Part shown: positions 19,804 through 30,501 of the stretch, one piece after another
Position numbering within the stretch: the stretch's first letter is position 1
How the letters are laid out: each line of letters begins with the position of its first letter
NCBI RefSeq assembly: GCF_014641655.1
Contig: NZ_BMID01000001.1
Location: forward strand, 682,001 to 746,000
Length of the DNA: 64,000 bases
Source of the DNA: Pseudoblastomonas marina
GTDB lineage: Bacteria > Pseudomonadota > Alphaproteobacteria > Sphingomonadales > Sphingomonadaceae
Direction of reading: 5' to 3'
Position numbers and translations under genes: made by a program
Notes under the pieces: generated by a model
What the model saw: the letters and a program-made list of their open reading frames with translations, nothing else
Database searches by the model: none
What the model was told of the DNA's origin: nothing

Positions 19804-20454
19804 ATGGACATCATCCTTCTTGGACCTCCCGGCGCGGGCAAGGGTACCCAGTCGCACCGCCTGGTCGAACGCCACGGCATGGCGCAGCTGTCGACCGGCG
19901 ACATGCTGCGCGCCGCGGTCAAGGCGCAGACCCCGGTCGGCGTCGAAGCGAAAAAGGTCATGGACCGCGGCGAGCTCGTGTCCGATGCGATCGTTTCCGC
20001 GTTGATCGGCGAGGCCCTCGACGCGATGCCAGAAGGGCAGGGCGCGATCTTCGACGGATTCCCGCGCACCGCCGAACAGGCCGACGCGCTCGATTTCCTG
20101 CTTGCCGAGCGCGACCGCAAGCTCGACCACGTGATCGAACTCGAGGTGGACGAAGACGCGCTCGTGCGTCGGATCGTGGGCCGCTTCGCCTGTGCCGAAT
20201 GCGGGACGTTGTATCACGATACGGCCAACCCGCCGAAGGTCGACGGCGTGTGCGACAAGTGCGGCAGCACCGAGTTCAAACGCCGTCCCGACGACAACGA
20301 GGAAACCGTGCGCACCCGGATGGCGGAATATCGTGCCAAGACGCAGCCGATCCTCGCTCCTTACGAGAAGCGCGGCATCGTCAGCCGGGTCGACGGCATG
20401 GGCGGGATCGACGAGGTCACCCAGGCGATCGAAGCGATCCTGCACGGCGAATGA
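19804..20454 (+). CDS. adk: Adenylate kinase
   Basis: A 216-residue long-form adenylate kinase (ATP + AMP to 2 ADP). Its P-loop is GPPGAGKGTQ (residues 7-16), AMP-binding residues lie in LSTGDMLRAAV, and DGFPRT is present. The LID domain has two C-x2-C pairs (CAECGTLYH and CDKCGSTEF), so it probably binds a structural zinc, unlike the Escherichia coli enzyme. I chose the ATG at 19804 over the TTG at 19795 because MDIILLGPPG is the normal family start. Confidence 0.96.
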   Translation: MDIILLGPPGAGKGTQSHRLVERHGMAQLSTGDMLRAAVKAQTPVGVEAKKVMDRGELVSDAIVSALIGEALDAMPEGQGAIFDGFPRTAEQADALDFLLAERDRKLDHVIELEVDEDALVRRIVGRFACAECGTLYHDTANPPKVDGVCDKCGSTEFKRRPDDNEETVRTRMAEYRAKTQPILAPYEKRGIVSRVDGMGGIDEVTQAIEAILHGE

Positions 20455-20511
20455 CGCTTTGCCGCGCGTTCGCACGCGGCTAGGCTTGCTCTGACATCAC
20501 AGGAGAATCGC

Positions 20512-21162
20512 ATGCGTCCCATGATCGCAGCCGTGGCACTCGCCGTCGCTGGCGCCGGTATCGCCGTTCCGACGGCTTCGGCCGCCAATATCGTCCAGCA
20601 GGACGAGCGCGGCTTCCGCATCATCCACATCGTCGAGACCGACGCGTCCCCCGCAGCGGTCTGGCGCACACTGGTGGATCCGGCGAAGTTCTGGAACCCG
20701 GAGCACTCGTTTTCGGGCGATGCCGCCAATCTTTCGCTAGAGGCTGCACCCGGGGGATGCTTTTGCGAAATCGCCGACCACCTTGGCGTCGAGCACGCCC
20801 GGGTGGTCTACATCGAACCGGGCGTCCGGCTCCGCCTGCGCGGCTCGTTGGGGCCGCTCCAGCAGGACGCGGTGACCGGAATCCTGACCTTCGTGCTGCG
20901 CGAGCGCGCGACCGGCGGGACGACGATCAGCGTCGAGTATTCGGTCAGTGGCAATTTCCGCGGCGCGCTTCCGCGGCTCGCCGCTGCGGTCGATGCCGTG
21001 ATTGCCGAGCAGGGCAATCGGCTCGGCGCCGCAGCGCTCGGCAAGGCACCGGCCAAACGCGAAACGAGCGATGCCGAATCCGCACAACCTGACGATGCGG
21101 GCGACGAACAGGACGATGATTTCGGCGCCGCCTTCGGCGATACTCCCGAACCGCAGCGCTGA
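20512..21162 (+). CDS. Exported SRPBCC (START-like) fold protein
   Basis: A 216-residue protein with a Sec signal peptide ending at about A-S-A-A (residue 25). The mature region follows the SRPBCC pattern: DERGFRIIHIVETDASPAAVWRTLVDPAKFWNPEHSF (helix-grip start, the W-x-x-L-x-D and PAKFW motifs), strands through GCFCEIADHLGVEHARVVYIEPGVRLRLRG, and a final long helix around ALPRLAAAVDAVIAEQGNRL. The last 40 residues are acidic and disordered. The ligand is unknown. It lies 57 bases after adk, splitting the usual adk-rpsM order. It has a good AGGAGAA ribosome-binding site and could ride on the spc transcript. Confidence 0.75.
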   Translation: MRPMIAAVALAVAGAGIAVPTASAANIVQQDERGFRIIHIVETDASPAAVWRTLVDPAKFWNPEHSFSGDAANLSLEAAPGGCFCEIADHLGVEHARVVYIEPGVRLRLRGSLGPLQQDAVTGILTFVLRERATGGTTISVEYSVSGNFRGALPRLAAAVDAVIAEQGNRLGAAALGKAPAKRETSDAESAQPDDAGDEQDDDFGAAFGDTPEPQR

Positions 21163-21482
21163 ACGACACCGCAGTCGGGACAGGTCGTTTTGACCGGTGC
21201 CTTCCTGCGCGATATAAACCGTCCATCGACCGGGAGGCGGCGTTCGCGCCGTCCGGTTGTCGCGCGCCGACGCGCGGCGTTGACAGCGCGCGCGAATCGC
21301 ACTAAGCGCGCCCTTCACACCGACAGGTTTTCAAAAATGTCCGGCTGGCCCCACCGATTGGTGCCATTGTCGGGCTTTTTCATTTGCGACCGGTCGGTTG
21401 TGCGAAAGAGCGTTGAGATAGGGGGCTCGCCAGCCTGAGATAACCTTTGGCGGCCAAACCCCTGTGGAGCATGGAGAAGTAA
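21163..21482 (+). promoter_or_regulatory. Promoter and leader of the alpha operon
   Basis: These 320 bases hold no gene. The best promoter in the area is TTGACA (21280-21285), a 17-base spacer, then TAAGCG (21303-21308). An imperfect hairpin around CACC-GATT-GGTG (21352-21363) with outer CCG/CGG pairs ends in five T (21376-21380). The rpsM ribosome-binding stretch GGAGAAG sits at the end. Together they suggest that rpsM-rpsK-rpoA-rplQ has its own promoter and a structured leader. Confidence 0.5.
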
Positions 21483-21851
21483 GTGGCTCGTATTGCCGGG
21501 GTCAACATCCCCACCAACAAGCGCGTGATCATCGCGCTGACCTACATCCACGGGATCGGTCGCACGACCGCCGTGGAAATCGCCGACAAGCTGGGTATCG
21601 ACCGCACCGCGCGTGTGCAGGACCTGACCGATCAGGAAATCCTGCAGATCCGTGAAACGATCGATGCGGACTACACCGTCGAGGGCGATCTTCGTCGTAA
21701 CACCGCGATGAACATCAAGCGCCTGATGGACCTCCGCAGCTATCGTGGCCTGCGCCATCGCGCCGGCCTGCCGACCCGTGGCCAGCGCACGCACACCAAT
21801 GCGCGCACCCGCAAGGGCAAGGCCAAGCCGATCGCCGGCAAGAAGAAGTAA
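21483..21851 (+). CDS. rpsM: 30S ribosomal protein S13
   Basis: A 122-residue S13 at the top of the 30S head, making the B1 bridges and touching P-site tRNA through its C-terminal tail. The GTG start (21483) gives the usual [52 protein letters not shown] is the conserved C-terminal segment. A GGAGAAG site precedes the start. It opens the alpha operon, with rpsK 68 bases on. Confidence 0.97.
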   Translation: MARIAGVNIPTNKRVIIALTYIHGIGRTTAVEIADKLGIDRTARVQDLTDQEILQIRETIDADYTVEGDLRRNTAMNIKRLMDLRSYRGLRHRAGLPTRGQRTHTNARTRKGKAKPIAGKKK

Positions 21852-21919
21852 GCGCCTCGCCGTCGGCATTGCTGGCGGCAGCAGCTTTCCTTCCTATCTA
21901 AGAGACACAGGAACCACAC

Positions 21920-22309
21920 ATGGCACGCGAACCAGGACGCATTAAGCGCCGCGAGCGGAAAAACATCTCCAGCGGCGTCGCGCACGTAAACGCCAGCTTC
22001 AACAACACGATGATCACGATCACCGATGCCCAGGGCAACGCGATCAGCTGGTCGTCGGCCGGCATGATGGGCTTCAAGGGCAGCCGGAAGTCGACGCCCT
22101 ATGCCGCGCAGGTCGCCGCAGACGACGCGGGCAAGAAGGCCGCCGAACACGGTGTCCGCACGCTCGAAGTCGAAATCAAGGGCCCGGGCTCGGGTCGCGA
22201 AAGTGCGCTCCGCGCACTGCAGGCGGTGGGCTTCACCATCACCTCGATCCGCGACGTGACGCCGATCCCGCACAACGGGGTTCGGCCGTCCAAGCGCCGC
22301 CGCGTCTGA
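21920..22309 (+). CDS. rpsK: 30S ribosomal protein S11
   Basis: A 129-residue S11 of the 30S platform, near the E site and the mRNA exit. [19 protein letters not shown] and the C-terminal signature [22 protein letters not shown] are diagnostic. It belongs to the alpha operon between rpsM and rpoA, with a 109-base gap to rpoA. Confidence 0.97.
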   Translation: MAREPGRIKRRERKNISSGVAHVNASFNNTMITITDAQGNAISWSSAGMMGFKGSRKSTPYAAQVAADDAGKKAAEHGVRTLEVEIKGPGSGRESALRALQAVGFTITSIRDVTPIPHNGVRPSKRRRV

Positions 22310-22418
22310 CCTGAGTTACCGGCGGGCATGCGCCCGTCGATCGAATTCGGATCGGCCGCGGCTCGTATAGAGCCCTGCGGCCGTTTCCACGCCAGAACCA
22401 ACTCCCAAGGGGAACCCG

Positions 22419-23474
22419 ATGTCCGTCAACACCAAGAACTGGCAGGAACTCAAGAAGCCCGGCAAACTCGACGTCAAGGAAGGCGGCGACAAGAAGCGCA
22501 AGGCGACCTTCATCGCCGAACCGCTCGAGCGCGGCTTCGGCCTGACGCTCGGCAATGCGCTGCGCCGCGTGCTGCTTTCGAGCCTGCAGGGTGCCGCGAT
22601 CACCTCGATCAAGATCGAGAACGTGCTGCACGAATTCTCCTCGCTCGCGGGCGTGCGCGAAGATGTCACCGACATCGTGCTCAACGTGAAGCAGATCGCG
22701 CTCAAGATGGAAGGCGAAGGCGCCAAGCGGCTACAGCTCTCCGCCACCGGTCCGGGTGAAGTGAAGGCCGGCGACATCGCGGTTTCGGGCGATATCGAGA
22801 TCATGAACAAGGATCTCGTGCTCTGTCACCTCGACGATGGCGCGACCCTCAACATGGAACTCACCGCCGACACCGGCAAGGGCTACAAGCCTGCCGTTGC
22901 CAACCGTCCGGCCGATGCGCCGATCGGCCTGATCCCGGTCGACTCGCTGTATTCGCCGATCCGCCAGGTGAGCTACAAGGTCGAGAACGCCCGCGTCGGG
23001 CAGGAACTCGATTTCGACAAGCTGAGCCTCACGATCGAGACCGACGGCACCGTCACGCCCGAAGATGCGATCGCCTATGCCGCGCGCATCCTTCAGGACC
23101 AGCTGACGCTGTTCGTCCACTTCGAAGACGGCATCCCGCAGCCGCAGCCGGGCATGATCGGCCAGGCCGCGCAGCCGGAAGAGAGCGACACCAACCAGCT
23201 CAACCGTTACCTCCTCAAGAAGGTCGACGAGCTCGAACTGTCGGTGCGTTCGGCCAATTGCCTCAAGAACGACAACATCATCTATATCGGCGACCTGGTC
23301 CAGAAGACCGAAGCCGAGATGCTGCGCACGCCGAATTTCGGCCGCAAGTCGCTCAACGAGATCAAGGAAGTGCTCAGCTCGATGGGTCTGCGCCTCGGCA
23401 TGGACATCCCCGGCTGGCCGCCGGAAAACATCGAGGAAATGGCCAAGAAGCTCGAACAGGAGCTGCTGGGCTAA
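22419..23474 (+). CDS. rpoA: RNA polymerase alpha subunit
   Basis: A 351-residue alpha subunit (329 in Escherichia coli). The N-terminal domain (to about residue 235) holds the dimerisation helices with [24 protein letters not shown], which nucleate core assembly. The C-terminal domain has [17 protein letters not shown] and [23 protein letters not shown], which bind UP elements and activators. The C-terminal tail [21 protein letters not shown] is longer than in enterics and common in alphaproteobacteria. It is third in the alpha operon. Confidence 0.97.
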   Translation: MSVNTKNWQELKKPGKLDVKEGGDKKRKATFIAEPLERGFGLTLGNALRRVLLSSLQGAAITSIKIENVLHEFSSLAGVREDVTDIVLNVKQIALKMEGEGAKRLQLSATGPGEVKAGDIAVSGDIEIMNKDLVLCHLDDGATLNMELTADTGKGYKPAVANRPADAPIGLIPVDSLYSPIRQVSYKVENARVGQELDFDKLSLTIETDGTVTPEDAIAYAARILQDQLTLFVHFEDGIPQPQPGMIGQAAQPEESDTNQLNRYLLKKVDELELSVRSANCLKNDNIIYIGDLVQKTEAEMLRTPNFGRKSLNEIKEVLSSMGLRLGMDIPGWPPENIEEMAKKLEQELLG

Positions 23475-23502
23475 ACCCTCGCACAGAACCGTCATCGGGC
23501 AT

Positions 23503-23550
23503 GGGCCGGACCCGTCAATCCGGCCCGTATCGGGCTACCTCGTACGGGCC
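23503..23550 (+). other. Overlapping hairpins in the rpoA-rplQ gap
   Basis: GGGCCGGA (23503-23510) pairs with TCCGGCCC (23519-23526). GGCCCGTA (23522-23529), which uses part of that second arm, pairs with TACGGGCC (23543-23550). Both stems are perfect 8-bp helices and cannot form together, so the RNA has two alternative folds just before rplQ. Confidence 0.45.
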
Positions 23551-23573
23551 CTCTACGAACGAAGGAATGAAAT

Positions 23574-23996
23574 ATGCGTCACGGAATTTCGCAGCGTAAG
23601 CTTTCGCGCAAGTCGGGCCACCGCAAGGCCCTTTTCCGCAACATGGCGGCCGCGCTGATCAAGCACGAACAGATCACCACCACGCTGCCCAAGGCGAAGG
23701 AACTGCGTCCCTACGTCGAGAAGCTGATCACGCTGGCCAAGCGTGGCGGCCTTTCGAACCGTCGTCTCGCGCAGGCTCGCCTGCTCGACGAGACGCAGCT
23801 CAAGAAGCTGTTCGACGTGCTGGCCGATCGTTATTCGGACCGTGAGGGCGGCTACACCCGCATCGTGAAGGCCGGCTATCGCGCAAGCGACGCTGCACAG
23901 CTCGCGATCATCGAATTCGTCGACCGCGACGAAGATGCCAAGGGCCAGGACAGCGGCCCGGCGATGACCGAAGAAACCGATTTCGAAGACGCGTAA
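23574..23996 (+). CDS. rplQ: 50S ribosomal protein L17
   Basis: A 140-residue L17 (127 in Escherichia coli), with [25 protein letters not shown] and [23 protein letters not shown]. The last 25 or so residues ([12 protein letters not shown] onward) are an acidic tail not needed for the fold. It closes the alpha operon and is followed by a strong intrinsic terminator. Confidence 0.97.
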   Translation: MRHGISQRKLSRKSGHRKALFRNMAAALIKHEQITTTLPKAKELRPYVEKLITLAKRGGLSNRRLAQARLLDETQLKKLFDVLADRYSDREGGYTRIVKAGYRASDAAQLAIIEFVDRDEDAKGQDSGPAMTEETDFEDA

Positions 23997-24020
23997 GTCG
24001 CGCTTCGCTTGAACAACGGG

Positions 24021-24053
24021 AAGGGCCGGGCGGAAACGTCCGGCCCTTTTTCT
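24021..24053 (+). terminator. Intrinsic terminator of the alpha operon
   Basis: AAGGGCCGG (24021-24029) and CCGGCCCTT (24040-24048) form a perfect 9-bp stem, running into TTTTTCTTT. It ends the rpsM-rplQ transcript. Confidence 0.8.
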
Positions 24054-24089
24054 TTGCGCGTGTCGAGCGATCACGTCACAGAGCCTGAC

Positions 24090-25448
24090 ATGAAGACCAA
24101 AGCTCTCGCATTCGCCCTCATCGCCAGCTCTTCGCTGGTCGCACTGCCGGTCCAGGCCCAATCCCAGCAGGATCAGCTCGACGCTCGATACGACCGCGCG
24201 CTGGCCGCGGGCTACAAGGCGCTGTTCCTGTGCAGCGCGATCGCCAATGCCGAACGAAACGGCGCGACGCGCGACGCGCAAAGCGTGCTCGATTGGGAGC
24301 TTACGGGTGTACAGCCTCCGCTCGACACGCTGATGGCGGACATGAATTACAACGTTATCCGCGAGATGGGCACGCCGATCTACAAGGTCGAGGTCGAATG
24401 GAGCGACGATATGGCGCCACGCGTCGCCGCGCACCGGACGGGCAAGGGCTGCTCGCTGATGCCGATCGGCTACGACAAGCCGATCCCGGTCAATCCCCCG
24501 AGCGATTTGGCACCGACCGACATGGTAGTGGCTGCATTTACCGACGATGCGCTGATCGCGGCGGCCGATAGCGCGTTCGCACAGGTTGGTCCGCGTACTA
24601 CCGCGGTGCTGGTCAGGCAGGGCGGAAGGCTGCTGGGCGAACGCTATGCGGAGGATTTCGGCCCGGCCGTGCCGCAGCGGACATGGTCGGTCGCCAAGAG
24701 CATCGCCGCGACACTGATCGGTGCGGCGGAGCACCGCATGGACACATGGCGGAATGCCAGTGCCGGGTTGGGAGCAGAAACCGGCGACCCGCGCGCGACG
24801 ATCACGATCGACCACCTGCTGCGCATGGCTTCGGGCCGCTTTTCCGATACGCCGGGCAATCGGACCGATCCGCTCTATTACGGCGGCTCGACGGTCGAAG
24901 ACACCGCGAGCGGATGGCCGCTGGTGCACGAGCCGGGCTCCGTCTTCCGCTATGCCAACAACGACACGCTGATGGCGGTGAGGGCGATCGCGGAGGCGTT
25001 TGACACGCATCCGCCGGCCGAGTTCTTCGCCAAGGTGGGAATGGATCACACGGTCGCGGAAACCGACTGGAGAGGCGAATACATCCTGTCTTCGCAGGTC
25101 TGGGCGACCGCGCGCGATCTGGCGAAGTTGGGGCAGCTCTATCTCGACGATGGTGTGCTGCCCTCGGGCGAGCGCGTGCTGCCCGAGGACTGGGTCGAAT
25201 ACGTATCCAGCCCCGCCGGACCGCAGCCCGAAGGACGCAGCTGGGGCTATGGCGCCGGATTCTGGCTGTTCAATAACCACGAAGGCATCCCGGTGGACAC
25301 CTTCTTCATGGCGGGCAATCGCGGCCAATATGTCGTGATCGTGCCGAGCCGCGACATGGTTATCGTCCGGCGCGGGGAGGACCCGACGGGATCGGGTTTC
25401 GACATCGAGGCCTTCACGCGCGACGTTCTCGCCGCGCTGGCGGAATGA
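24090..25448 (+). CDS. Periplasmic serine hydrolase, beta-lactamase/esterase class C fold
   Basis: A 452-residue exported protein. The ATG at 24090 gives a clean signal peptide (MKTKALAFALIASSSLVALP, then VQAQ). The start of the penicillin-binding-like domain is preceded by about 150 residues of an extra N-terminal region. The nucleophile motif is S200-V-A-K203 (TWSVAKSIAATLIG) and the second motif is Y288-A-N290. Near the C-terminus AGNRGQYVVIVP fits the third conserved box. Such proteins are usually esterases or peptidases, and a true antibiotic-degrading role is not shown. The gene stands alone and converges on hppA with a shared terminator. Confidence 0.8.
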   Translation: MKTKALAFALIASSSLVALPVQAQSQQDQLDARYDRALAAGYKALFLCSAIANAERNGATRDAQSVLDWELTGVQPPLDTLMADMNYNVIREMGTPIYKVEVEWSDDMAPRVAAHRTGKGCSLMPIGYDKPIPVNPPSDLAPTDMVVAAFTDDALIAAADSAFAQVGPRTTAVLVRQGGRLLGERYAEDFGPAVPQRTWSVAKSIAATLIGAAEHRMDTWRNASAGLGAETGDPRATITIDHLLRMASGRFSDTPGNRTDPLYYGGSTVEDTASGWPLVHEPGSVFRYANNDTLMAVRAIAEAFDTHPPAEFFAKVGMDHTVAETDWRGEYILSSQVWATARDLAKLGQLYLDDGVLPSGERVLPEDWVEYVSSPAGPQPEGRSWGYGAGFWLFNNHEGIPVDTFFMAGNRGQYVVIVPSRDMVIVRRGEDPTGSGFDIEAFTRDVLAALAE

Positions 25449-25477
25449 AAAACCCCGCCGGATCGCTCCGGCGGGGT
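25447..25477. terminator. Bidirectional terminator between the serine hydrolase and hppA
   Basis: ACCCCGCCGGA (25452-25462) and TCCGGCGGGGT (25467-25477) form an 11-bp stem with a TCGC loop. Five A precede it on the plus strand, so a transcript from hppA would end in U5. It can also stop the plus-strand transcript, though the tail in that direction is weak. Confidence 0.75.
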
Positions 25478-25514
25478 CCTTCCTGACCGGTCAAGCGGTC
25501 GCTGGTTCGATCGA

Positions 25515-27671
<2,157 letters not shown>

Positions 27672-27707
27672 GAGATTGCGCTCCCCCTTGGAAAACTGTT
27701 GCGCATG

Positions 27708-27738
27708 AAAAATCGGCTCTGCCTTCCCCGACAGAGCC
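27708..27738 (-). promoter_or_regulatory. Terminator-like hairpin in the hppA leader
   Basis: Read on the minus strand, GGCTCTG (27738-27732) pairs perfectly with CAGAGCC (27721-27715) across a 10-base loop. GA and five T follow (27712-27708). It lies between the predicted promoter and the hppA start codon, so it can only act in the leader. This is the layout of a transcription attenuator. Confidence 0.55.
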
Positions 27739-27754
27739 AATCCGAAGTTTGAAA

Positions 27755-27782
27755 CTATATCGGCCAAAAGAGGGAGGGCAAG
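27755..27782 (-). promoter_or_regulatory. Predicted hppA promoter
   Basis: On the minus strand TTGCCC (27782-27777), a 16-base spacer and TATAGT (27760-27755) make a good housekeeping-type promoter. Transcription would start near 27748 and give a leader of about 77 bases before the GTG. Confidence 0.5.
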
Positions 27783-27880
27783 CCCCATGCGTTGCGCTTT
27801 TGCCCCGTTTTGACGCAGCATTTGGCAAGCAACCGCAAGGAATCTTGCTCAATTTCATGGTTTATAATACGTTAAGCGCC

Positions 27881-28075
27881 ATGCAGTCCTTTCTCAAAAA
27901 GCTGTTCTTCGTGATGCCGTTCCTGTTCGGGATCGGCTTCATTGCGCCCCTCATTGCGCAGAGCATGGCCGAATTCGGCTGGGAGGCGCCGTGGGGCCTC
28001 TCGCTGATCGCGTTCGGTTTGCTGATCGGCGCGCCTTGGGGCCTTTATGCGACCGTGCGGGGAAGGTGGGTCTGA
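27881..28075 (+). CDS. Small membrane protein coupled to the desaturase
   Basis: A 64-residue protein starting at the ATG at 27881 (an in-frame ATG at 27857 is an alternative). It has two hydrophobic segments, roughly MPFLFGIGFIAPLIAQSM (residues 12-29) and WGLSLIAFGLLIGAPWGLYA (37-56), with a basic C-terminus. The stop overlaps the next start as TGATG, so the two genes are translationally coupled. It may support the desaturase in the membrane, but nothing in the sequence proves that. Confidence 0.55.
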   Translation: MQSFLKKLFFVMPFLFGIGFIAPLIAQSMAEFGWEAPWGLSLIAFGLLIGAPWGLYATVRGRWV

Positions 28076-29073
28076 TGGACCGTATCGACGATATCGGTAT
28101 GCGCACCGGTGAGACCGCGCTGTACGATCCGGTACGCGACGATGCCGAGACGCGCCTGGCGATCCCGCTGCGTGCCGGCGACGGGCTCGACAAGCACACG
28201 CGCCTGCAATTGCGCAAGGAAGAGCAGCGCATCGCAAAGAAATATATGTCGACCCCGCAGCAGATGCGGATCTACACCGTGATCACGGTCGGTTGCTTCC
28301 TGGCGTGGCTCAGCTTCTTCCCGCTGACGATGCTAGATATCTTGCCGGTGTGGCCGTGCTTCATCGCCAGCTGCGTGTTCGCTGCGGGCGGCTACATCAC
28401 CAGCCACGAGGCGATGCACGACAATATCGGGCGGCGTGGGACCAAGTACCGGTTCTGGAACGAGCTGGTCGGCGAAATCAGCACGATCATCCTGATCTTT
28501 CCGTTCTCGATGGCGCGGATGATGCACCTGCATCACCACTATCACTGCAACCATCCCGAGAACGATCCCGACTATACCGACGAAGCGCCGAGCGCGTTCA
28601 AGGCCTGGATCAAGACATGGCTCAACCGCCAGCCCGGCGCCGACGGATCGATCCATCATTACAAGCGCGTGCTCGAACGGATCGGGACCAAGGGCGCGCA
28701 GAAGGCACTGCGCGACACGATGATGCTGCAGCTGTTTTCGATGGCGGTGTTCTTCACCATGGCGTGGAGCGGCTTTGCGATCGAGGCGGCGCTGCTGTGG
28801 TGGCTCCCGCGCCATATCGGCCTCAGTTACATCCGTTTCTGGCTCAGCTGGGCCCCGCACCACCCGCGCGACGGCCATGGCCGCTACGAGAACACGCGCG
28901 TGTTCCGGACCTGGTTCGGCAAGACCTGGGTAGGCCACTGGATGTCGATGGGCATGCAGTACCACATCGTTCACCACCTCTATCCGGGCATCCCGAACCA
29001 CCGAACGAAATACGCCTATTACGAGCTCAAGCCCGTGCTGGAAAAGCGCGGAGTGGATTGCTCGGCGCTCTAG
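28075..29073 (+). CDS. Membrane fatty acid desaturase/carotenoid hydroxylase-type enzyme
   Basis: A 332-residue di-iron membrane oxygenase. The three His boxes are H111-E-A-M-H115, H151-L-H-H-H-Y-H157 and H297-I-V-H-H301, with membrane helices between them. The spacing and the last box followed by L-Y-P-G-I-P resemble the CrtR/fatty-acid desaturase group, which inserts double bonds or hydroxyls into acyl chains or carotenoid rings. I cannot tell which substrate applies. It starts in a one-base overlap with the small membrane gene and converges on thiL with 3 bases between them. Confidence 0.8.
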   Translation: MDRIDDIGMRTGETALYDPVRDDAETRLAIPLRAGDGLDKHTRLQLRKEEQRIAKKYMSTPQQMRIYTVITVGCFLAWLSFFPLTMLDILPVWPCFIASCVFAAGGYITSHEAMHDNIGRRGTKYRFWNELVGEISTIILIFPFSMARMMHLHHHYHCNHPENDPDYTDEAPSAFKAWIKTWLNRQPGADGSIHHYKRVLERIGTKGAQKALRDTMMLQLFSMAVFFTMAWSGFAIEAALLWWLPRHIGLSYIRFWLSWAPHHPRDGHGRYENTRVFRTWFGKTWVGHWMSMGMQYHIVHHLYPGIPNHRTKYAYYELKPVLEKRGVDCSAL

Positions 29074-29076
29074 GCC

Positions 29077-29922
29077 TCAGTGCTGATAGCCGAGGCCTCC
29101 GGGTCCCGCATATTCCTCGCCATCTAGTTTCAATGGCACTTCCCCGGCTTCGACGGTGCCGATGCGATGGACTTCGCAGGGTAGCTTCGCCTCGTTCGGC
29201 GCTGTGAAGAGCAGTTCGTAATCGTCGCCCCAGCGCATCGCATCGCTGCGGCGATTTTCCGGCGCCGCGATCGGCACGGCCGTGCTGTCTATCGCCAGCG
29301 TTGCACCACTCGCAGCGCCCATTCGCCAGGCATCGAGCAGCAAGCCGTCGGAGATATCCATCATCGCGGTGACGATCGGCGCCAGCGCCCGGCCTTCGGA
29401 TAGCTGCGGCAGTGGCCGACGATAGCTGGTGCTGTCGGCACCCGTCCCTTCACGCAGCTTCTCGAAGCCCATCATCGCCGCGCCAAGCGGTCCGGTGACA
29501 TAGATCGCATCTCCCGCCTGCGCCCCACTGCGCGATGGGACAGGCGTATGGGTGGCTCGCCCGATTGCGGTCAGCGTCCAGCTACGAGGGGCTCCCTGCG
29601 GCATGCTCACCGTGTCGCCACCGAGCAATGGCGTGTCGAACCGCTCGATCGCTTCCCGCAAGCCCGCCAGGAAGCGCTCGTCGTCTTTACCAAGCGCATG
29701 GCTGAGCAGGAGCCCGACCGGTGCGGCCCCCTTGGCAGCCAGATCGGATAGGTTCACCGCGACCAGTTTCCACGCAATATCTGCAGGATCCTGCGAAGAA
29801 AGCGCATGCACCCCTTCGACCATCGTGTCCTGCGTCAGGACGAGTGTTTCGTTTCCGATTTCGAGGACCGCGGCGTCGTCGTCCAATCCGCGTGCGGCGG
29901 GATCGGTCGCGATCGCACGCAA
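29077..29922 (-). CDS. thiL: Thiamine-monophosphate kinase
   Basis: ThiL phosphorylates thiamine monophosphate to thiamine pyrophosphate, the last step of the coenzyme pathway. The Mg/ATP motifs are LDDDAAVL (near residue 13), VNLSDLAAKGA, LGGDTVSMPQG and DISDGL, with WGDDYELLFTA near the end. The coordinates use the TTG at 29922 (281 residues). Codons further upstream still look like the family N-terminus (GEFDFIAGLRAIATDPAA). The likely real start is a CTG at 29952 that overlaps the nusB stop, because no ATG or GTG is available in frame. The neighbour nusB is co-oriented, a common alphaproteobacterial pair. Confidence 0.92.
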   Translation of the reverse strand: MRAIATDPAARGLDDDAAVLEIGNETLVLTQDTMVEGVHALSSQDPADIAWKLVAVNLSDLAAKGAAPVGLLLSHALGKDDERFLAGLREAIERFDTPLLGGDTVSMPQGAPRSWTLTAIGRATHTPVPSRSGAQAGDAIYVTGPLGAAMMGFEKLREGTGADSTSYRRPLPQLSEGRALAPIVTAMMDISDGLLLDAWRMGAASGATLAIDSTAVPIAAPENRRSDAMRWGDDYELLFTAPNEAKLPCEVHRIGTVEAGEVPLKLDGEEYAGPGGLGYQH

Positions 29923-29948
29923 CCCCGCAATAAAGTCGAACTCGCCGC

Positions 29949-30407
29949 TCAGTTGCGTACGTCCTTGGCCACCGCGTCGAGCACGCCGTTGACGAACTTC
30001 GCTTCGCGGTCGTCGAAGAACGCCTTGGCCACGTCGATATATTCGCCGATCGCCGCGCCGGTGGGGACGTCGGGGCGGGCCATCAGTTCGTAGGCGCCGC
30101 AGCGCAGGATCTGCACCATCGTCTTGTCGAGGCGCGCGATGGTCCAGCCTTCGGCGAGCTTCTCGACCAGCTTGGCGTCGATCTCGTCCTTGCGCGCGAT
30201 CACTCCGGCCACCAGGTCGTCGAAGAAATCGACGTCGGCTTCGGCATATTCCTCTTCCTCGATCACCTTGCCGAGGCGGTGATGGTGGAATTCGTCGAGC
30301 AGCTTGGCCTGCGCGGTGCCCTCCATCTGGTGCTGGTAAAGCGCCTGGACCGCGCCGAGGCGGGCGGCGGAACGGGCGGTGGCGCGCTTGTTGGCGGGGG
30401 CATTCAT
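29949..30407 (-). CDS. nusB: Transcription antitermination factor NusB
   Basis: A 152-residue NusB, which binds boxA RNA together with NusE (S10) in rRNA antitermination. I chose the ATG at 30407 (MNAPANKRATARSAARLGAVQALYQHQMEG); the reading frame above it is not protein-like. The all-helical body includes LDKTMVQILRCGAYELMARPDVPT, IGEYIDVAKAFFDDREAKFVNGVLDAVAKD. The end overlaps the possible CTG start of thiL. It is divergent from the DUF2332 gene, with 94 bases between the start codons. Confidence 0.94.
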   Translation of the reverse strand: MNAPANKRATARSAARLGAVQALYQHQMEGTAQAKLLDEFHHHRLGKVIEEEEYAEADVDFFDDLVAGVIARKDEIDAKLVEKLAEGWTIARLDKTMVQILRCGAYELMARPDVPTGAAIGEYIDVAKAFFDDREAKFVNGVLDAVAKDVRN

Positions 30408-30501
30408 GCTGGAACCTCGATAATCCGGGAGCGCTACCCTATAGGAGCGCGGCAGTTTCGGGCCATGTAGGCCAGCCAGTGGCACGCGACAAGGAGAGTG
30501 G

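Noticed and set aside
23553-25328. Minus-strand open frame across rplQ and the serine hydrolase
   Set aside because: It spans two unrelated plus-strand genes, has an Arg/Gln-rich composition, and has no ribosome-binding site or motif.
27863-27868. TATAAT sequence before the small membrane gene
   Set aside because: No -35 element lies 16-18 bases upstream (TTGACG and TTGGCA are too far, TTGCTC too near), so I did not call a promoter.
29077-29922. thiL as a 5'-truncated gene
   Set aside because: The homologous residues continue upstream in the same frame to the nusB overlap, so only the start codon is odd and the gene is complete.
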